A program made the translations under genes and the position numbers. The notes beneath the pieces were generated by a model. The model was not told where the DNA came from. It did not search any database and was given only the letters and a program-made list of their open reading frames with translations. From the NCBI GenBank assembly GCA_937902995.1, contig CALEKY010000139.1, positions 1 to 64,000 on the forward strand: 64,000 bases of DNA, read 5' to 3'. The DNA is from an uncultured Sinobacteraceae bacterium (GTDB lineage: Bacteria > Pseudomonadota > Gammaproteobacteria > Steroidobacterales > Steroidobacteraceae). Of this stretch, positions 1-9,231 are shown piece by piece. The first letter of the stretch is position 1, and each line of letters starts with the position of its first letter.

Positions 1-62
1 CGGTTACCGCCCCAGGGATTGCGCTTGCCGCCAGAATTTCCGCCGGGCTCGTTCCACGCCAT
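1..62 (-). CDS. hflK: HflK, N-terminal fragment (cut by window edge)
   Basis: Reading leftward from an ATG at 62, the peptide starts M-A-W-N-E-P-G-G-N-S-G-G-K and stays Gly/Asn-rich for 20 codons to the window edge. HflK proteins begin with MAWN-x-PG and a glycine-rich stretch, so the fragment is recognisable although short. A GAGG ribosome binding site lies 5 nt before the ATG. HflK with HflC forms the membrane complex that modulates the FtsH protease. It follows hflX on the same strand across 159 bp of spacer, the usual order hfq-hflX-hflK-hflC. Most of the gene lies outside the window. Confidence 0.85.
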   Translation of the reverse strand, partial: MAWNEPGGNSGGKRNPWGGN

Positions 63-221
63 AGTTGCCTCGTTCAAACCTCATCGTTGCCCCGCGCAGG
101 GCGGGCTATCCGCATCACAACGGCGCTAGGGTGCTGCGCGGGATGATGGCCGCTCAACTCGGCCGCGGCCACAAGTTCCAAATTGGCCGCAACAGTATTT
201 CTGCAGGATCGAAAAACGAAC

Positions 222-1565
222 TCAACCGACCCAACGGGCCGGAACGTGCGATTCTAGGAACGGCTCGGAAGCGGCACAAGCTTTCGCCTCTTCGGCAAGC
301 AGGTCCCTGAGACCCTCGCTTTGACACAATCGCTCGAAAGCCCTGCGCGGCATCGAAACTTCGAGATCCGTATCGCCGCTGGGCAAAACCTTCTCTGCGA
401 CGACTGCACCTGCTTCGAAGAATCGCGCTCGTGCCCGACCTTCGTGCGGCCTCAGGATGATGTGGCGATGAACGAGCTCGGGACCGAGGAAGTCGGCAAT
501 CGCATCGATGAGCAGATCGACCCCTGCGCCCGACTGCGCCGACAGCCAAACCCTGCGCACTCGCCCATCCTCGCCGCGTTCGACATGAGGTTGCTCATCG
601 AGCAGATCCACTTTGTTGAACACCTCGATCTGGGGTAGATCGCCAGCACCGACCTCGCTCAATACCTTGTTCACCTGCGCGATGCGCTCGCTGCGGTGCG
701 GATCGGCCGCGTCGATCACGTGCAATAGCAACGTCGCTTCGCGAGCTTCCTGCAACGTCGAGCGGAATGCAGCGACGAGCTCATGCGGCAGGTCGCGAAT
801 GAAACCGACGGTATCGGCGAGCAGCACGTGGCGTGCATCCGGCAAATCCAGACGTCGCACGGTCGGATCGAGCGTTGCGAACAATTGGTCGGCGGCGTAG
901 GCGCCCGCACCGGTCAAATGATTGAACAGCGTGGATTTGCCGGCGTTCGTATAACCGACGAGCGCGACCGTCGGAACTGCATGCCGCTTACGCTCGCGGC
1001 GCGTGGTTTCGCGCTGGGTAACGACCTTGTCCAGCCTCGCGTTGAGCGTCTTGATACGGTTTGCGAGCAAGCGCCGGTCCGTTTCCAACTGCGTTTCGCC
1101 CGGACCGCGTAGGCCAATACCACCCTTCTGGCGCTCGAGGTGGGTCCAGCCGCGCACCAACCGTGTCGAGAGGTGGCGCAGCTGAGCGAGCTCGACCTGA
1201 AGCTGACCTTCGAAGCTCCGTGCACGTTGGGCAAAGATGTCGAGGATCAGGCCGGTGCGGTCGAGCACGCGACACTGCAGGAATTTCTCTAGATTGCGTT
1301 CCTGACTCGGCGAAAGCGCATGATCGAAGACCACGAGCTCGGCCCGAAGCTCGCGGACGAGGTTGAGGATCTCGTTGGCCTTGCCCGAGCCCACAAAGAG
1401 TCGTGGGTCAGGCGCTTTGCGGGTTCCCTTGACGATCCCTAAGACGTCGGCGCCCGCCGATCTGGCGAGCGCCTCGAACTCTTCGATTTCCTCTTGCTCC
1501 GGCGGGTGGCCCAATCCGATTCGGACCAGGAGCGCACGTTCGCCGCTACGCGGACGTTCAAACAA
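222..1565 (-). CDS. hflX: GTPase HflX
   Basis: A 447-residue ribosome-associated GTPase of the Obg-HflX class; in the family it splits or rescues stalled and heat-damaged 70S ribosomes. The N-terminal HflX domain covers roughly residues 10-195, including the glycine-rich RGPGETQLE segment near 153-161. The G domain follows: Walker A GYTNAGKST at 204-212, G3 DTVGF at 251-255 and G4 NKVD at 317-320. Length is normal. It lies 24 bp downstream of hfq and is very likely cotranscribed with it. No anomaly seen. Confidence 0.97.
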   Translation of the reverse strand: MFERPRSGERALLVRIGLGHPPEQEEIEEFEALARSAGADVLGIVKGTRKAPDPRLFVGSGKANEILNLVRELRAELVVFDHALSPSQERNLEKFLQCRVLDRTGLILDIFAQRARSFEGQLQVELAQLRHLSTRLVRGWTHLERQKGGIGLRGPGETQLETDRRLLANRIKTLNARLDKVVTQRETTRRERKRHAVPTVALVGYTNAGKSTLFNHLTGAGAYAADQLFATLDPTVRRLDLPDARHVLLADTVGFIRDLPHELVAAFRSTLQEAREATLLLHVIDAADPHRSERIAQVNKVLSEVGAGDLPQIEVFNKVDLLDEQPHVERGEDGRVRRVWLSAQSGAGVDLLIDAIADFLGPELVHRHIILRPHEGRARARFFEAGAVVAEKVLPSGDTDLEVSMPRRAFERLCQSEGLRDLLAEEAKACAASEPFLESHVPARWVG

Positions 1566-1589
1566 TACGCAACTCCATCCGGCGCGACC

Positions 1590-1847
1590 TCAATCGGATG
1601 CGCCAGCTGGTTCGCCGCCGTCGTCCTCCGTCATCGGCAAACGAATGGCCCGTGCCGGTACGACGGTCGAGATGGCGTGCTTGTAAACCATTTGGCTCAC
1701 GCTGTTTTTCAACAGCACGACGAATTGATCGAACGAGTCGATCTGCCCTTGGAGCTTGATGCCGTTCACCAAGTAAATGGAGACCGGAACGCGCTCCTTG
1801 CGCAAGGTGTTCAGGAACGGATCCTGTAATGATTGCCCTCTGGCCAT
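1590..1847 (-). CDS. hfq: RNA chaperone Hfq
   Basis: An 85-residue Sm-like hexameric protein that pairs small RNAs with mRNAs. It starts MARGQSLQDPFLN, close to the canonical Hfq start. The Sm1 region (GIKLQGQIDSFDQF) and the Sm2 signature YKHAIST are both present, with a short acidic tail. Two adjacent ATGs exist (1850 and 1847). The second is chosen because an AAGGAG site then has 7-nt spacing and because family members begin MAKGQS. It lies between miaA and hflX; the 175-bp gap after miaA probably holds an additional hfq promoter. Confidence 0.97.
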   Translation of the reverse strand: MARGQSLQDPFLNTLRKERVPVSIYLVNGIKLQGQIDSFDQFVVLLKNSVSQMVYKHAISTVVPARAIRLPMTEDDGGEPAGASD

Positions 1848-2022
1848 CATTTATCTCCTTGTTATTGCATCGATTCTTGTGAGTGTGAACGCTTCCGACG
1901 GCGCCGCTTCCTTGCAGCCGGAGGCGAGTCAACCGACACGTTGCCGTGCTCGTTGCAGCGCCGCAGTCTAGCACAGGGTCTATGACCTCCAATGAACCGT
2001 TTCGTTTAATACTGAGATCGAT

Positions 2023-2979
2023 TCATGACGGCGCTTTGCAGAGTCTTGCGATTGTTTGCTCGATATGGGCGGTCGCAGTCGGTTCAAGTGGATCCACATA
2101 GGTGATTCCCTGGTCGCCACGCAGCCAGATCAATTGCCGTCGCGCCAGGTGCCGCGTTGCGACGATCGCCTTCTGCACGGCCTCCTCGAACGTCGTCCTG
2201 CCCTCCAAGTGCTCCCACAATTGCCGATAGCCGACGGCTCGAATCGAGGGCAAATCTGCGTGCAGATCCGCCCTCGCGTGCAAACTTCGCACTTCGTCGA
2301 GCAAACCCGCACGGAGCATCTCGTGGAATCGCGTCTCGATCGCGGCATACAGGCGCGTGCGATCGCTCGGCACCCAGGCAAACGTCGAGAAAGCGAGGCT
2401 GGCATCCGGTCCGTGATCCGCGGCCTGTAATTCGCTCAACGTCTTGCCGGTGATGCGATAGACCTCGAGTGCCCGCTGAATCCGCTGCGAATCATTCGGC
2501 TGAATCCGAGCAGCCGAACGCGCATCAATTGCGGCAAGTTCCGCGTGCATCGCCGGCCAGCCGAGCTTGGCCGCCTGAGCATCGATTTCTGCACGGATCG
2601 CCGGATCCGCACCCGGCAACGCCGCCAATCCGTAACGCAGTGCGCGGAAATAGAGCATCGTGCCTCCGACGAGCACGGGCAGGTGTCCTCGGGACCGGAT
2701 CTCGGCGATGGCAGCCCTAGCATCGAGCACGAACCGCCCCGCCGAATAGCGCTCCGACGGATCCAAGATATCGACGAGATGGTGAGGATGGCGCGCGAGC
2801 ACTTCGCGCGAGGGTTTCCCCGACCCGATGTCGAGGCCGCGATACACCATCGCCGAGTCGACACTGACGATCTCGATGGGAAACTTTTCGGCGAGACGAA
2901 TCGCAAGGTCCGTCTTGCCCGCACCGGTCGGCCCCATGATCAGCACGACCGGCGTCGGCGATGTGTTCGATCCGGTCAT
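2023..2979 (-). CDS. miaA: tRNA dimethylallyltransferase MiaA
   Basis: A 318-residue enzyme that puts the dimethylallyl group on A37 of tRNAs reading UNN codons (i6A37). The P-loop GPTGAGKT is near the N terminus, followed by the substrate segment DSAMVYRGLDIGSGKPS and the VGGTMLYFRAL motif. An upstream in-frame ATG at 3051 lies deep inside mutL. The ATG at 2979 is preferred because it overlaps the mutL stop as ATGA, a typical translational coupling, and puts the P-loop at the expected distance from the N terminus. Order mutL-miaA-hfq is conserved in gammaproteobacteria. Confidence 0.96.
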   Translation of the reverse strand: MTGSNTSPTPVVLIMGPTGAGKTDLAIRLAEKFPIEIVSVDSAMVYRGLDIGSGKPSREVLARHPHHLVDILDPSERYSAGRFVLDARAAIAEIRSRGHLPVLVGGTMLYFRALRYGLAALPGADPAIRAEIDAQAAKLGWPAMHAELAAIDARSAARIQPNDSQRIQRALEVYRITGKTLSELQAADHGPDASLAFSTFAWVPSDRTRLYAAIETRFHEMLRAGLLDEVRSLHARADLHADLPSIRAVGYRQLWEHLEGRTTFEEAVQKAIVATRHLARRQLIWLRGDQGITYVDPLEPTATAHIEQTIARLCKAPS

Positions 2980-4772
2980 CGTCCACGCAAAAACAGTCGA
3001 TCGAGCTCGTCCATGCTCACGTACGTCCAGGTCGGGCGGCCGTGATTGCATTGGTCGCTACGTACGGTGCGTTCCATTTCGCGCAGCAGCGCGTTCATTT
3101 CAGGAATCGTCAGCAACCGATTTGCGCGCACCGCATGATGACAGGCAATCGTGCCGAGCACTTCGTTCAACGCTTCCTCTACGCCTCGGGACACGTCGTG
3201 CTCGACCAGATCGGCTCCCACTCGATGCACCAGTTCTTCGACGCCCGAAGCAGGCACAAAGGCCGGAACGGCACGCACTGCAACCGTGGTCGGCCCGGTT
3301 CGCTCGACATCGAGTCCAGTGCGTTGAAGAGCAGCCGCATGCGACTCGAATGCATCGGCTTCGGCCGCGGTCACCTGGACGGTGAGCGGCACCAACAACG
3401 GCTGACTGGGGACACCGCCGTTCGCGAGCGCATTCTTCATCCGCTCGTATGTCGTCCGTTCGTGCGCAGCGTGCATGTCGACGAGAATCAAACCGTTCGG
3501 CGCCTGCGCAAGGATGTACACCCCGTGGAGCTGAGCAATCGCAAATCCCAAGGGCGGCGTGCCGTCGTTCTGCTCAGCCGGCGATTCTGCCGCGGGTGTA
3601 GGCGAAACGGCACTGAACGATGGCGGCGCCGAATCCGAAATCGCCAAACCGAACCGTGTCTGAGTCGGACCGCGCGACGGCCACACGACAGGCGCCTCTG
3701 ACTTGGCCGTGGGCGTTCCAAGCAAAGACGCCGTACTTGCAGGCGCCGGCAAGACAGCAGATTGCCGCGCTCCCGCGTGCGTCGCTTGCAGCGCACGCTC
3801 GACGGTATGAAACAGGAAATCGTGCACCTGTCGGCCATCCCGGAATCTCACTTCCAGCTTCGCCGGGTGCGCATTCACATCGACCTGCGCAGGATCGATT
3901 TCCAGGAACAGCACATACGCAGGATGCCGTCCGTGAAAGATCACGTCGCGATAACCCAGACGCACCGCGTTTGCGGCAAGCCGGTCGCGCAACATGCGAC
4001 CGTTCAAATAGAAGTATTGAAGATCCGGCTGGCCGCGCGCGAAGGTCGGCTGGCAAATCCAACCGGTCAATTTGCAGCCGGCCGCTTCGTGCTCGATGTA
4101 GAAGGCATTGGCCATGAACTCATCGCCGAGGATCTGCGCGACCCGCCGCTCCCGTTCCAATTGCGAGCTGGCGATTGGCAGCTCGAGGACTTGTTTGCGT
4201 CCGACCGAAAGCGAGAACGCGCGATCGAACGACGCCAATGCCAAGCGCTCGATCATGCGAGTGATGTGCTGCGTCTCCGTGCGCTCGGCTCGTAAGAACT
4301 TGCGGCGGGCAGGCACATTGAAGAACAGATCGCGCACTTCAACGGTCGTGCCGACCGGATGCGGTGCCGGCTCCGGTGCGGTCAAAACTCCGTTGTCTGC
4401 CATGATGGCAAATCCAATGTCGGAATTCGCCGTGCGTGAAGTGAGCCGCATGCGCGAGACGGAGGCGATGCTCGGTAGCGCCTCGCCGCGAAACCCCAAC
4501 GTTGCCACGCGCTCGAGATCGTCGATGGTCGTGATCTTGCTCGTCGCATGCCGCGAGAGCGCCAGCGCCAACTCGTCGCGCTCGATGCCCACGCCGTCGT
4601 CGCGGACCCGGCAAAGCCGCACGCCGCCGTCTTCGATTTCGATGTCGATGCGCCGCGCGCCGGCGTCGATGCTGTTCTCTACGAGCTCTTTGACGATGGA
4701 CGCCGGGCGCTCGACGACCTCGCCCGCAGCGATTTGATGGATGAGCTGTTGAGGAAGAACTCTGATCGGCAT
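2976..4772 (-). CDS. mutL: DNA mismatch repair protein MutL (endonuclease type)
   Basis: A 598-residue GHKL ATPase coordinating mismatch repair after MutS recognition. N-terminal ATPase motifs are clear: ELVENSIDAGA, DDGVGI and TLGFRGEALPSI. A proline/alanine-rich linker at about residues 335-405 leads to the C-terminal dimerisation domain. That domain contains DMHAAHERTTYE, which fits the D-x-H-A-x2-E-x4-E endonuclease motif, and also ACHHAVRAN and CNHGRPT, which fit the metal-binding motifs of nicking MutL proteins. Escherichia coli MutL lacks these and depends on MutH. This MutL is therefore predicted to nick DNA itself. Confidence 0.97.
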   Translation of the reverse strand: MPIRVLPQQLIHQIAAGEVVERPASIVKELVENSIDAGARRIDIEIEDGGVRLCRVRDDGVGIERDELALALSRHATSKITTIDDLERVATLGFRGEALPSIASVSRMRLTSRTANSDIGFAIMADNGVLTAPEPAPHPVGTTVEVRDLFFNVPARRKFLRAERTETQHITRMIERLALASFDRAFSLSVGRKQVLELPIASSQLERERRVAQILGDEFMANAFYIEHEAAGCKLTGWICQPTFARGQPDLQYFYLNGRMLRDRLAANAVRLGYRDVIFHGRHPAYVLFLEIDPAQVDVNAHPAKLEVRFRDGRQVHDFLFHTVERALQATHAGARQSAVLPAPASTASLLGTPTAKSEAPVVWPSRGPTQTRFGLAISDSAPPSFSAVSPTPAAESPAEQNDGTPPLGFAIAQLHGVYILAQAPNGLILVDMHAAHERTTYERMKNALANGGVPSQPLLVPLTVQVTAAEADAFESHAAALQRTGLDVERTGPTTVAVRAVPAFVPASGVEELVHRVGADLVEHDVSRGVEEALNEVLGTIACHHAVRANRLLTIPEMNALLREMERTVRSDQCNHGRPTWTYVSMDELDRLFLRGR

Positions 4773-4821
4773 GTGCGGCGCGCTTTGAAAAGCGGGCCGC
4801 AGGATACCAGCGGCAGTCCGC

Positions 4822-6081
4822 CTACGGCGAACTTCCCGACCCGGCTGCGCCGATCTCGACCGCGGCGCTGGCGATTACTGCAGGGTTGTTCTTGAAGCGC
4901 ATTTGCGCAAAGCGCGTACCCGGCGGCGGCTTCTCCCAGAAGTACGCACGCACACCTCGGTAGATCGCCTCGGCAAGACGCTGCTGATGTTTCGGATCCA
5001 TCAACCGCGCTTCTTCCACGGGATTCGAGATGAATGCGGTTTCCACGAGCATAGACGGGATGTCCGGCGACTTCAGCACGAGAAAGCCGGCGTGCTTCAC
5101 CCCGCGATTCGTCGTCTTGCCCACGCGGACGAGCTCGCTCAACACTCTGCCGGCCGCCTCGACGCTCGCGCTCATGCTCGCGCTCTGGGAAAGATCGAGC
5201 AGCACGGACGCCAGCACGTCGTCTTTGTCGCCGAGCGACACACCGCCGATCAAATCGGCAGCATTCTCGCGGTCGGCCAGCCAACGCGCCGACTCGTCCG
5301 AGGCGCCCTTCGCCGACAATGTGTACACCGACGATCCCACGACCGACGGATCCCGATAGGAATCGGCGTGCACAGAAATGAACATGTCGGCTTCCTGACG
5401 TCGCGCACGCACGATGCGCTCGCGAAGCGGCAGGAAGTAGTCGCCGTCGCGCGTGAGCACGGCGCGCATGCCCGGCTCGCGATCGATGACTTCCTTGAGC
5501 CGCCGCGCGATCTGCAAAGTCACGTGCTTCTCATAGGTGCCGCGCGCACCGATCGAACCAGGATCCACGCCGCCATGCCCGGCATCGATCGCGATGACGA
5601 TGTCGCGTCCTTCTCCGGTCGGGACCGTCTTGACGGGCACGGGCGGACCCGCCGGTTTCGCAGCGCTACCGCCCACCAAATCGATGACGAGCCGATGCCC
5701 ATACGTCCCGTTCGGCTCCACCGTGAAGGTCTTCGGTTTCGCTGCGCTCGCCAGGTCGATGACGAAACGCAAGTCGCCGTTGTCCTGAAGGCCGACGCGC
5801 AACTGCTTCGCGTAGCCGCGGCCCTCCGGAAGTTTCGAATTGGCTGACGCCATTCGCGCGCCCCGTAAATCGACGGCCACGCGTTCGGGATTCGTCAGCG
5901 TCATAACTGAGTGCTCGACCGGACCGGACAGATCGAGAACGACACGTGTCGCATCGGGACCGGCCCACAGCCGGACGTCCTTGACGAGGGTGTGCGGGGC
6001 TGCGGATGCCGCTGCAGCAAACAGGCCGCACAGCGCGATCCACGCCCACAAAGATCGATGAATGTAGACACGCCCCCGCAT
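4822..6081 (-). CDS. amiC: N-acetylmuramoyl-L-alanine amidase, AmiC/AmiB type
   Basis: A 419-residue periplasmic zinc amidase that cleaves septal peptidoglycan between MurNAc and L-Ala for daughter-cell separation. An N-terminal signal peptide of about 27 residues is followed by an AMIN localisation domain (about 30-135) and an Amidase_3 domain. Visible zinc ligands are His in DAGHGG, Glu in TYEKH and His in SVHAD; the catalytic Glu is in LVETAFISN. An insert of about 40 residues (LLDLSQSASMSASVEAAGRV) corresponds to the autoinhibitory helix opened by EnvC/NlpD-type activators. No C-terminal LysM is seen. Position tsaE-amiC-mutL is conserved; amiC versus amiB naming is arbitrary. Confidence 0.95.
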   Translation of the reverse strand: MRGRVYIHRSLWAWIALCGLFAAAASAAPHTLVKDVRLWAGPDATRVVLDLSGPVEHSVMTLTNPERVAVDLRGARMASANSKLPEGRGYAKQLRVGLQDNGDLRFVIDLASAAKPKTFTVEPNGTYGHRLVIDLVGGSAAKPAGPPVPVKTVPTGEGRDIVIAIDAGHGGVDPGSIGARGTYEKHVTLQIARRLKEVIDREPGMRAVLTRDGDYFLPLRERIVRARRQEADMFISVHADSYRDPSVVGSSVYTLSAKGASDESARWLADRENAADLIGGVSLGDKDDVLASVLLDLSQSASMSASVEAAGRVLSELVRVGKTTNRGVKHAGFLVLKSPDIPSMLVETAFISNPVEEARLMDPKHQQRLAEAIYRGVRAYFWEKPPPGTRFAQMRFKNNPAVIASAAVEIGAAGSGSSP

Positions 6082-6148
6082 GATGGCGGGTAATCTAACG
6101 CGGGCGTGTCGACAAATTCAAGGCAAATTATGGAGATACAGTTCTAAG

Positions 6149-6643
6149 TTACGGTTTGATTTTAGGACCCAGCCGACCGAGCACCGCCCGTCCGGCCGCT
6201 GAATGGGCCTCGAGGCTCAAGACGCGACCATCGGTAGCTCCATAAGAAATGCGTACCGAAAGATCCGGCGCCGGCAGCGCACCTTCGGCACGCTCCGGCC
6301 ACTCGATCAGAAAAATGGCGCGCGGCTCCTGCAAGTCGCGCATGCCGAGCGGCTCGAGCTCCTGCGCATCGCGCAATCGATACAGGTCGAAGTGATGGAT
6401 GCGGCGACCGGCCAGCTCGTAGGGTTCGACGAGCGTGTACGTCGGGCTGCGCGCGTGGCCGACATACCCGAACGCGTTCAATAACGCTCCGACGAGCGTC
6501 GTCTTGCCCGCACCGAGCTCGCCGCGAAGCTCGACCACGACACACGCTTCCTCGGGCGCGAGGCTTTCTGCCAACACCCGGCCGATGTCGCGCATCGCCT
6601 CGACGGTGGGCGCCTCGACGGTTATCGAATCGGATTCACGCAC
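6149..6643 (-). CDS. tsaE: tRNA threonylcarbamoyladenosine biosynthesis ATPase TsaE
   Basis: About 164 residues. TsaE works with TsaB and TsaD to make t6A37 on ANN-reading tRNAs. It shows Walker A GELGAGKTT at about 41-49, then SPTYTLVEPYE, HHFDLYRL and LIEWPERAEG, all family hallmarks. The start is taken as the GTG at 6643, overlapping the nnr stop by 22 bp, because this gives the full N-terminal strand seen in homologs. The next ATG at 6595 would cut it to 148 residues. A longer ORF extends upstream inside nnr but is a shadow. Confidence 0.93.
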   Translation of the reverse strand: MRESDSITVEAPTVEAMRDIGRVLAESLAPEEACVVVELRGELGAGKTTLVGALLNAFGYVGHARSPTYTLVEPYELAGRRIHHFDLYRLRDAQELEPLGMRDLQEPRAIFLIEWPERAEGALPAPDLSVRISYGATDGRVLSLEAHSAAGRAVLGRLGPKIKP

Positions 6644-8106
6644 GTCGGCAGGTAAGCAAAGAGGTCGCTGGCAATGAGGCCACGCTCGCCGCGCTGAGCT
6701 GCAAGGTCGCCAGCCATCGCATGAACGAGCACGCCCGCACGTGCGGCCGCAGCCGGTTCGGCAACCTGCGCCAGTATGCCCGCGATCACTCCGGTCAACA
6801 CATCGCCCATACCGGGCGATGCCATCCCAGGATTGCCGCGATCGCAGATGTGCGGCAGCGAATCTCGATCCACGACGAGCGTGCCCGCCCCTTTCAACAC
6901 GACCACACCGCCGTAGCGTTCGATGAGCCGCCGCGCGGCACTCAGCCGATCCGCCTGCACGTCGCCTGCGCCGATGCCGAGCAATCGGCCCGCTTCGCCC
7001 GGATGCGGCGTGAGAACCCAGTTCGGTTTCTCGTATGGCGATTGCGCCAACAAGTTCAGGGCATCCGCATCCACGACCATCGGCTTGTCGCACTCTCGAA
7101 CGGCGGAGAGCACGGTTCGCGACCAGTCGTCCTGCCCGAGACCGGGACCGATCGCGATGACGTCGGCACGATCGATCAACGGCGCAAGATCGGCAGCTTC
7201 GCTCACGCCGCGGCACATCAATTCCGGTCGGCCGGCAGTAATCGCAGCGGTGTTCTCGGGCCGTGTGGCAACGGTCACCAAGCCCGAGCCCACACGCAGC
7301 GCCGCTTCGCCAGCAAGGCGCGCGGCACCTGCCATCCCGGCACCGCCGCCGATCAAGAGCAAATGACCTTGCTGTCCCTTGTGCGCCGTGCGCCGCCGCC
7401 TAGGCAGCGTTGTCGCGAGCGTCTGTTCGTCGATGCGCACGGCGCTCGCAGGAACGGCGGCAAATGCCTCGTCCGGCACATCGAGCGAATCGCACATTAC
7501 GATGCCAGTGCAATTCGGACCGTCGCCGAGATAGAACCCGAGCTTCAGACCGATAAAAGTGATCGTCCGCTCGGCCTGGATGGCGCATCCAAGAATGTGG
7601 CCGCTATCCGCAGCTAGCCCGCTCGGAATGTCGATCGACAGAACGTGCAGCGCGCTATCGTTCACGCTGCGAATACAGTCGGCAATTTGTCCCTCGACGG
7701 CCCGGGTCAAGCCGACACCGAAAATCGCATCGACGACGACGTCGGTTTCGTCGAGCAACCTGGAATCCCACGCAACCGTTTCGCCGCCGACCGCACGAAA
7801 CTCCTCCCAGGCTCGGCGAGCATCGCCCTGCAATTTCGACGGATCGGCCAGCGCTGCCACTCGCACTTGGAGTCGTTGCTCCAACGCGGCTCGTGCGAGC
7901 ACATAGCCGTCGCCGCCATTGTTCCCCGGACCGCACAGCACGAGCAGGCGCTCGGCCGTCGGCCAACAACTACGCAGGGTGCGCAACGCGGCTTCGCCTG
8001 CGCGCGTCATCAACGTGTAAGAAGGAATGCCCGCCTGTTCGATCGCGAAACGATCGAGTGCGCGGACCTGAGACTCGGAGTAGATCGCGACGGGTAGTCG
8101 GGCCAT
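6622..8106 (-). CDS. nnr: Bifunctional NAD(P)H-hydrate epimerase / ADP-dependent dehydratase
   Basis: A 494-residue two-domain repair enzyme that restores NAD(P)HX to NAD(P)H. The N-terminal YjeF_N epimerase domain (about 1-215) has the GPGNNGGDGYV loop and DAIFGVGL. The C-terminal carbohydrate-kinase-like dehydratase (about 225-490) has AHKGQQGHLLLIGGG, IGPGLGQ, LTPHPGEAGRLLG and NPGMASPGMGDVLTG. Both activities therefore look intact. It heads the leftward tsaE-amiC-mutL run and is divergent from queG. Its ATG lies only 5 nt after a perfect TATAAT read leftward, so a leaderless mRNA is possible. Confidence 0.96.
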   Translation of the reverse strand: MARLPVAIYSESQVRALDRFAIEQAGIPSYTLMTRAGEAALRTLRSCWPTAERLLVLCGPGNNGGDGYVLARAALEQRLQVRVAALADPSKLQGDARRAWEEFRAVGGETVAWDSRLLDETDVVVDAIFGVGLTRAVEGQIADCIRSVNDSALHVLSIDIPSGLAADSGHILGCAIQAERTITFIGLKLGFYLGDGPNCTGIVMCDSLDVPDEAFAAVPASAVRIDEQTLATTLPRRRRTAHKGQQGHLLLIGGGAGMAGAARLAGEAALRVGSGLVTVATRPENTAAITAGRPELMCRGVSEAADLAPLIDRADVIAIGPGLGQDDWSRTVLSAVRECDKPMVVDADALNLLAQSPYEKPNWVLTPHPGEAGRLLGIGAGDVQADRLSAARRLIERYGGVVVLKGAGTLVVDRDSLPHICDRGNPGMASPGMGDVLTGVIAGILAQVAEPAAAARAGVLVHAMAGDLAAQRGERGLIASDLFAYLPTCVNPIR

Positions 8107-8111
8107 AAGCC

Positions 8112-8119
8112 ATTATACT
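8112..8119. promoter_or_regulatory. Overlapping divergent -10 boxes for nnr and queG
   Basis: Read leftward, TATAAT occupies 8117-8112; read rightward, TATACT occupies 8114-8119. The two boxes share four base pairs in a 45-bp gap between the divergent genes. Neither has a convincing -35 hexamer at 16-18 bp. The assignment rests on the -10 matches and their position. Confidence 0.4.
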
Positions 8120-8151
8120 GAGCGATCTCCCGGCACCTCCCTCCTTCACAC

Positions 8152-9231
8152 ATGTCTGCAGCGACGTACACGGAGCTCGCAAACTCCATTCGCGCCTGGG
8201 GTGCCGAGATCGGTTTCCAACAAATCGGCATCGCGGGCGTCGACATTCCCGAGGATGAGGATCGCCTCATGCGCTGGCTCGAGCTGGGACGCCACGGCGA
8301 GATGGGCTACATGATGCGGCATGGCCGCACCCGGGCGCGACCTCAGGAGCTCGTTCCCGGCACCGTGCGCATCATTTCGGCACGCATGGACTATTTGCCG
8401 GAGGCGCACGATCCAGAAGACGTGCTCGCGAATCCCACCTTGGGCTACGTCTCGCGCTACGCCTTGGGGCGTGACTATCACAAGGTTCTCAGAAACCGTT
8501 TGGCAAAGCTTGCCGAACGGATCGTTGCCGCGTGCGCCGACACGCACTACCGCGTCTTCGTCGACAGCGGCCCGGTGCTGGAAAAAGCCTACGCGCGCAA
8601 TGCGGGTCTGGGTTGGATCGGCAAACACACGAACCTCATCAATCGAAATGCGGGCTCGTGGTTTTTTCTGGGCGAGATCCTGACCGACTTGCCGCTTCCG
8701 ATCGACGAGCCCGCGACAGCCCACTGCGGCACGTGCACGGCGTGTCTCGAAATCTGCCCGACACAGGCAATCGTCGCACCGAACGAGCTCGATGCACGTC
8801 GCTGCATTTCTTATCTCACGATCGAGTTGCGCGGTCCGATTCCGATCGAGCTTCGCAAAGACATCGGCAATCGCATCTACGGTTGTGACGATTGTCAGCT
8901 CGTCTGTCCATGGAACAAGTTCGCGCGATTGACGACCGAAAGCGACTTTCGGCCGCGTCACGGACTCGACAGCGCCAAGCTCGTCGATCTCTTCGCATGG
9001 TCGGAAAGCGACTTCCTCGCGCGTACGGAAGGCAGCGCCATTCGTCGCATCGGCTATCACTGCTGGCTGCGCAACATTGCTGTTGCGCTAGGGAACGCGC
9101 CGTCGACTCCCGAAGTGATTGCCGCACTGCAGGCACGCGCTGCGCACCCTTCGGACCTCGTACGCGAGCATGTAGCCTGGGCACTCGATCAGCACGCGGC
9201 GCGAAGCGCACGCGAAGCGCAGTCGAATTAA
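8152..9231 (+). CDS. queG: Epoxyqueuosine reductase QueG
   Basis: A 359-residue cobalamin- and iron-sulfur-dependent enzyme performing the last step of queuosine synthesis, epoxyQ to Q at position 34 of tRNA. Two ferredoxin-like cysteine clusters are visible: CGTCTACLEICP followed by CDDCQLVCPW. Family motifs RYALGRDYHKVLR, FVDSGPVLEKAYA and WIGKHTNLI are present, with HEAT-like helices at the C terminus. It is divergent from nnr, as yjeS (queG) is from yjeF in E. coli, and overlaps panC tail-to-tail by 4 bp. Confidence 0.97.
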   Translation: MSAATYTELANSIRAWGAEIGFQQIGIAGVDIPEDEDRLMRWLELGRHGEMGYMMRHGRTRARPQELVPGTVRIISARMDYLPEAHDPEDVLANPTLGYVSRYALGRDYHKVLRNRLAKLAERIVAACADTHYRVFVDSGPVLEKAYARNAGLGWIGKHTNLINRNAGSWFFLGEILTDLPLPIDEPATAHCGTCTACLEICPTQAIVAPNELDARRCISYLTIELRGPIPIELRKDIGNRIYGCDDCQLVCPWNKFARLTTESDFRPRHGLDSAKLVDLFAWSESDFLARTEGSAIRRIGYHCWLRNIAVALGNAPSTPEVIAALQARAAHPSDLVREHVAWALDQHAARSAREAQSN

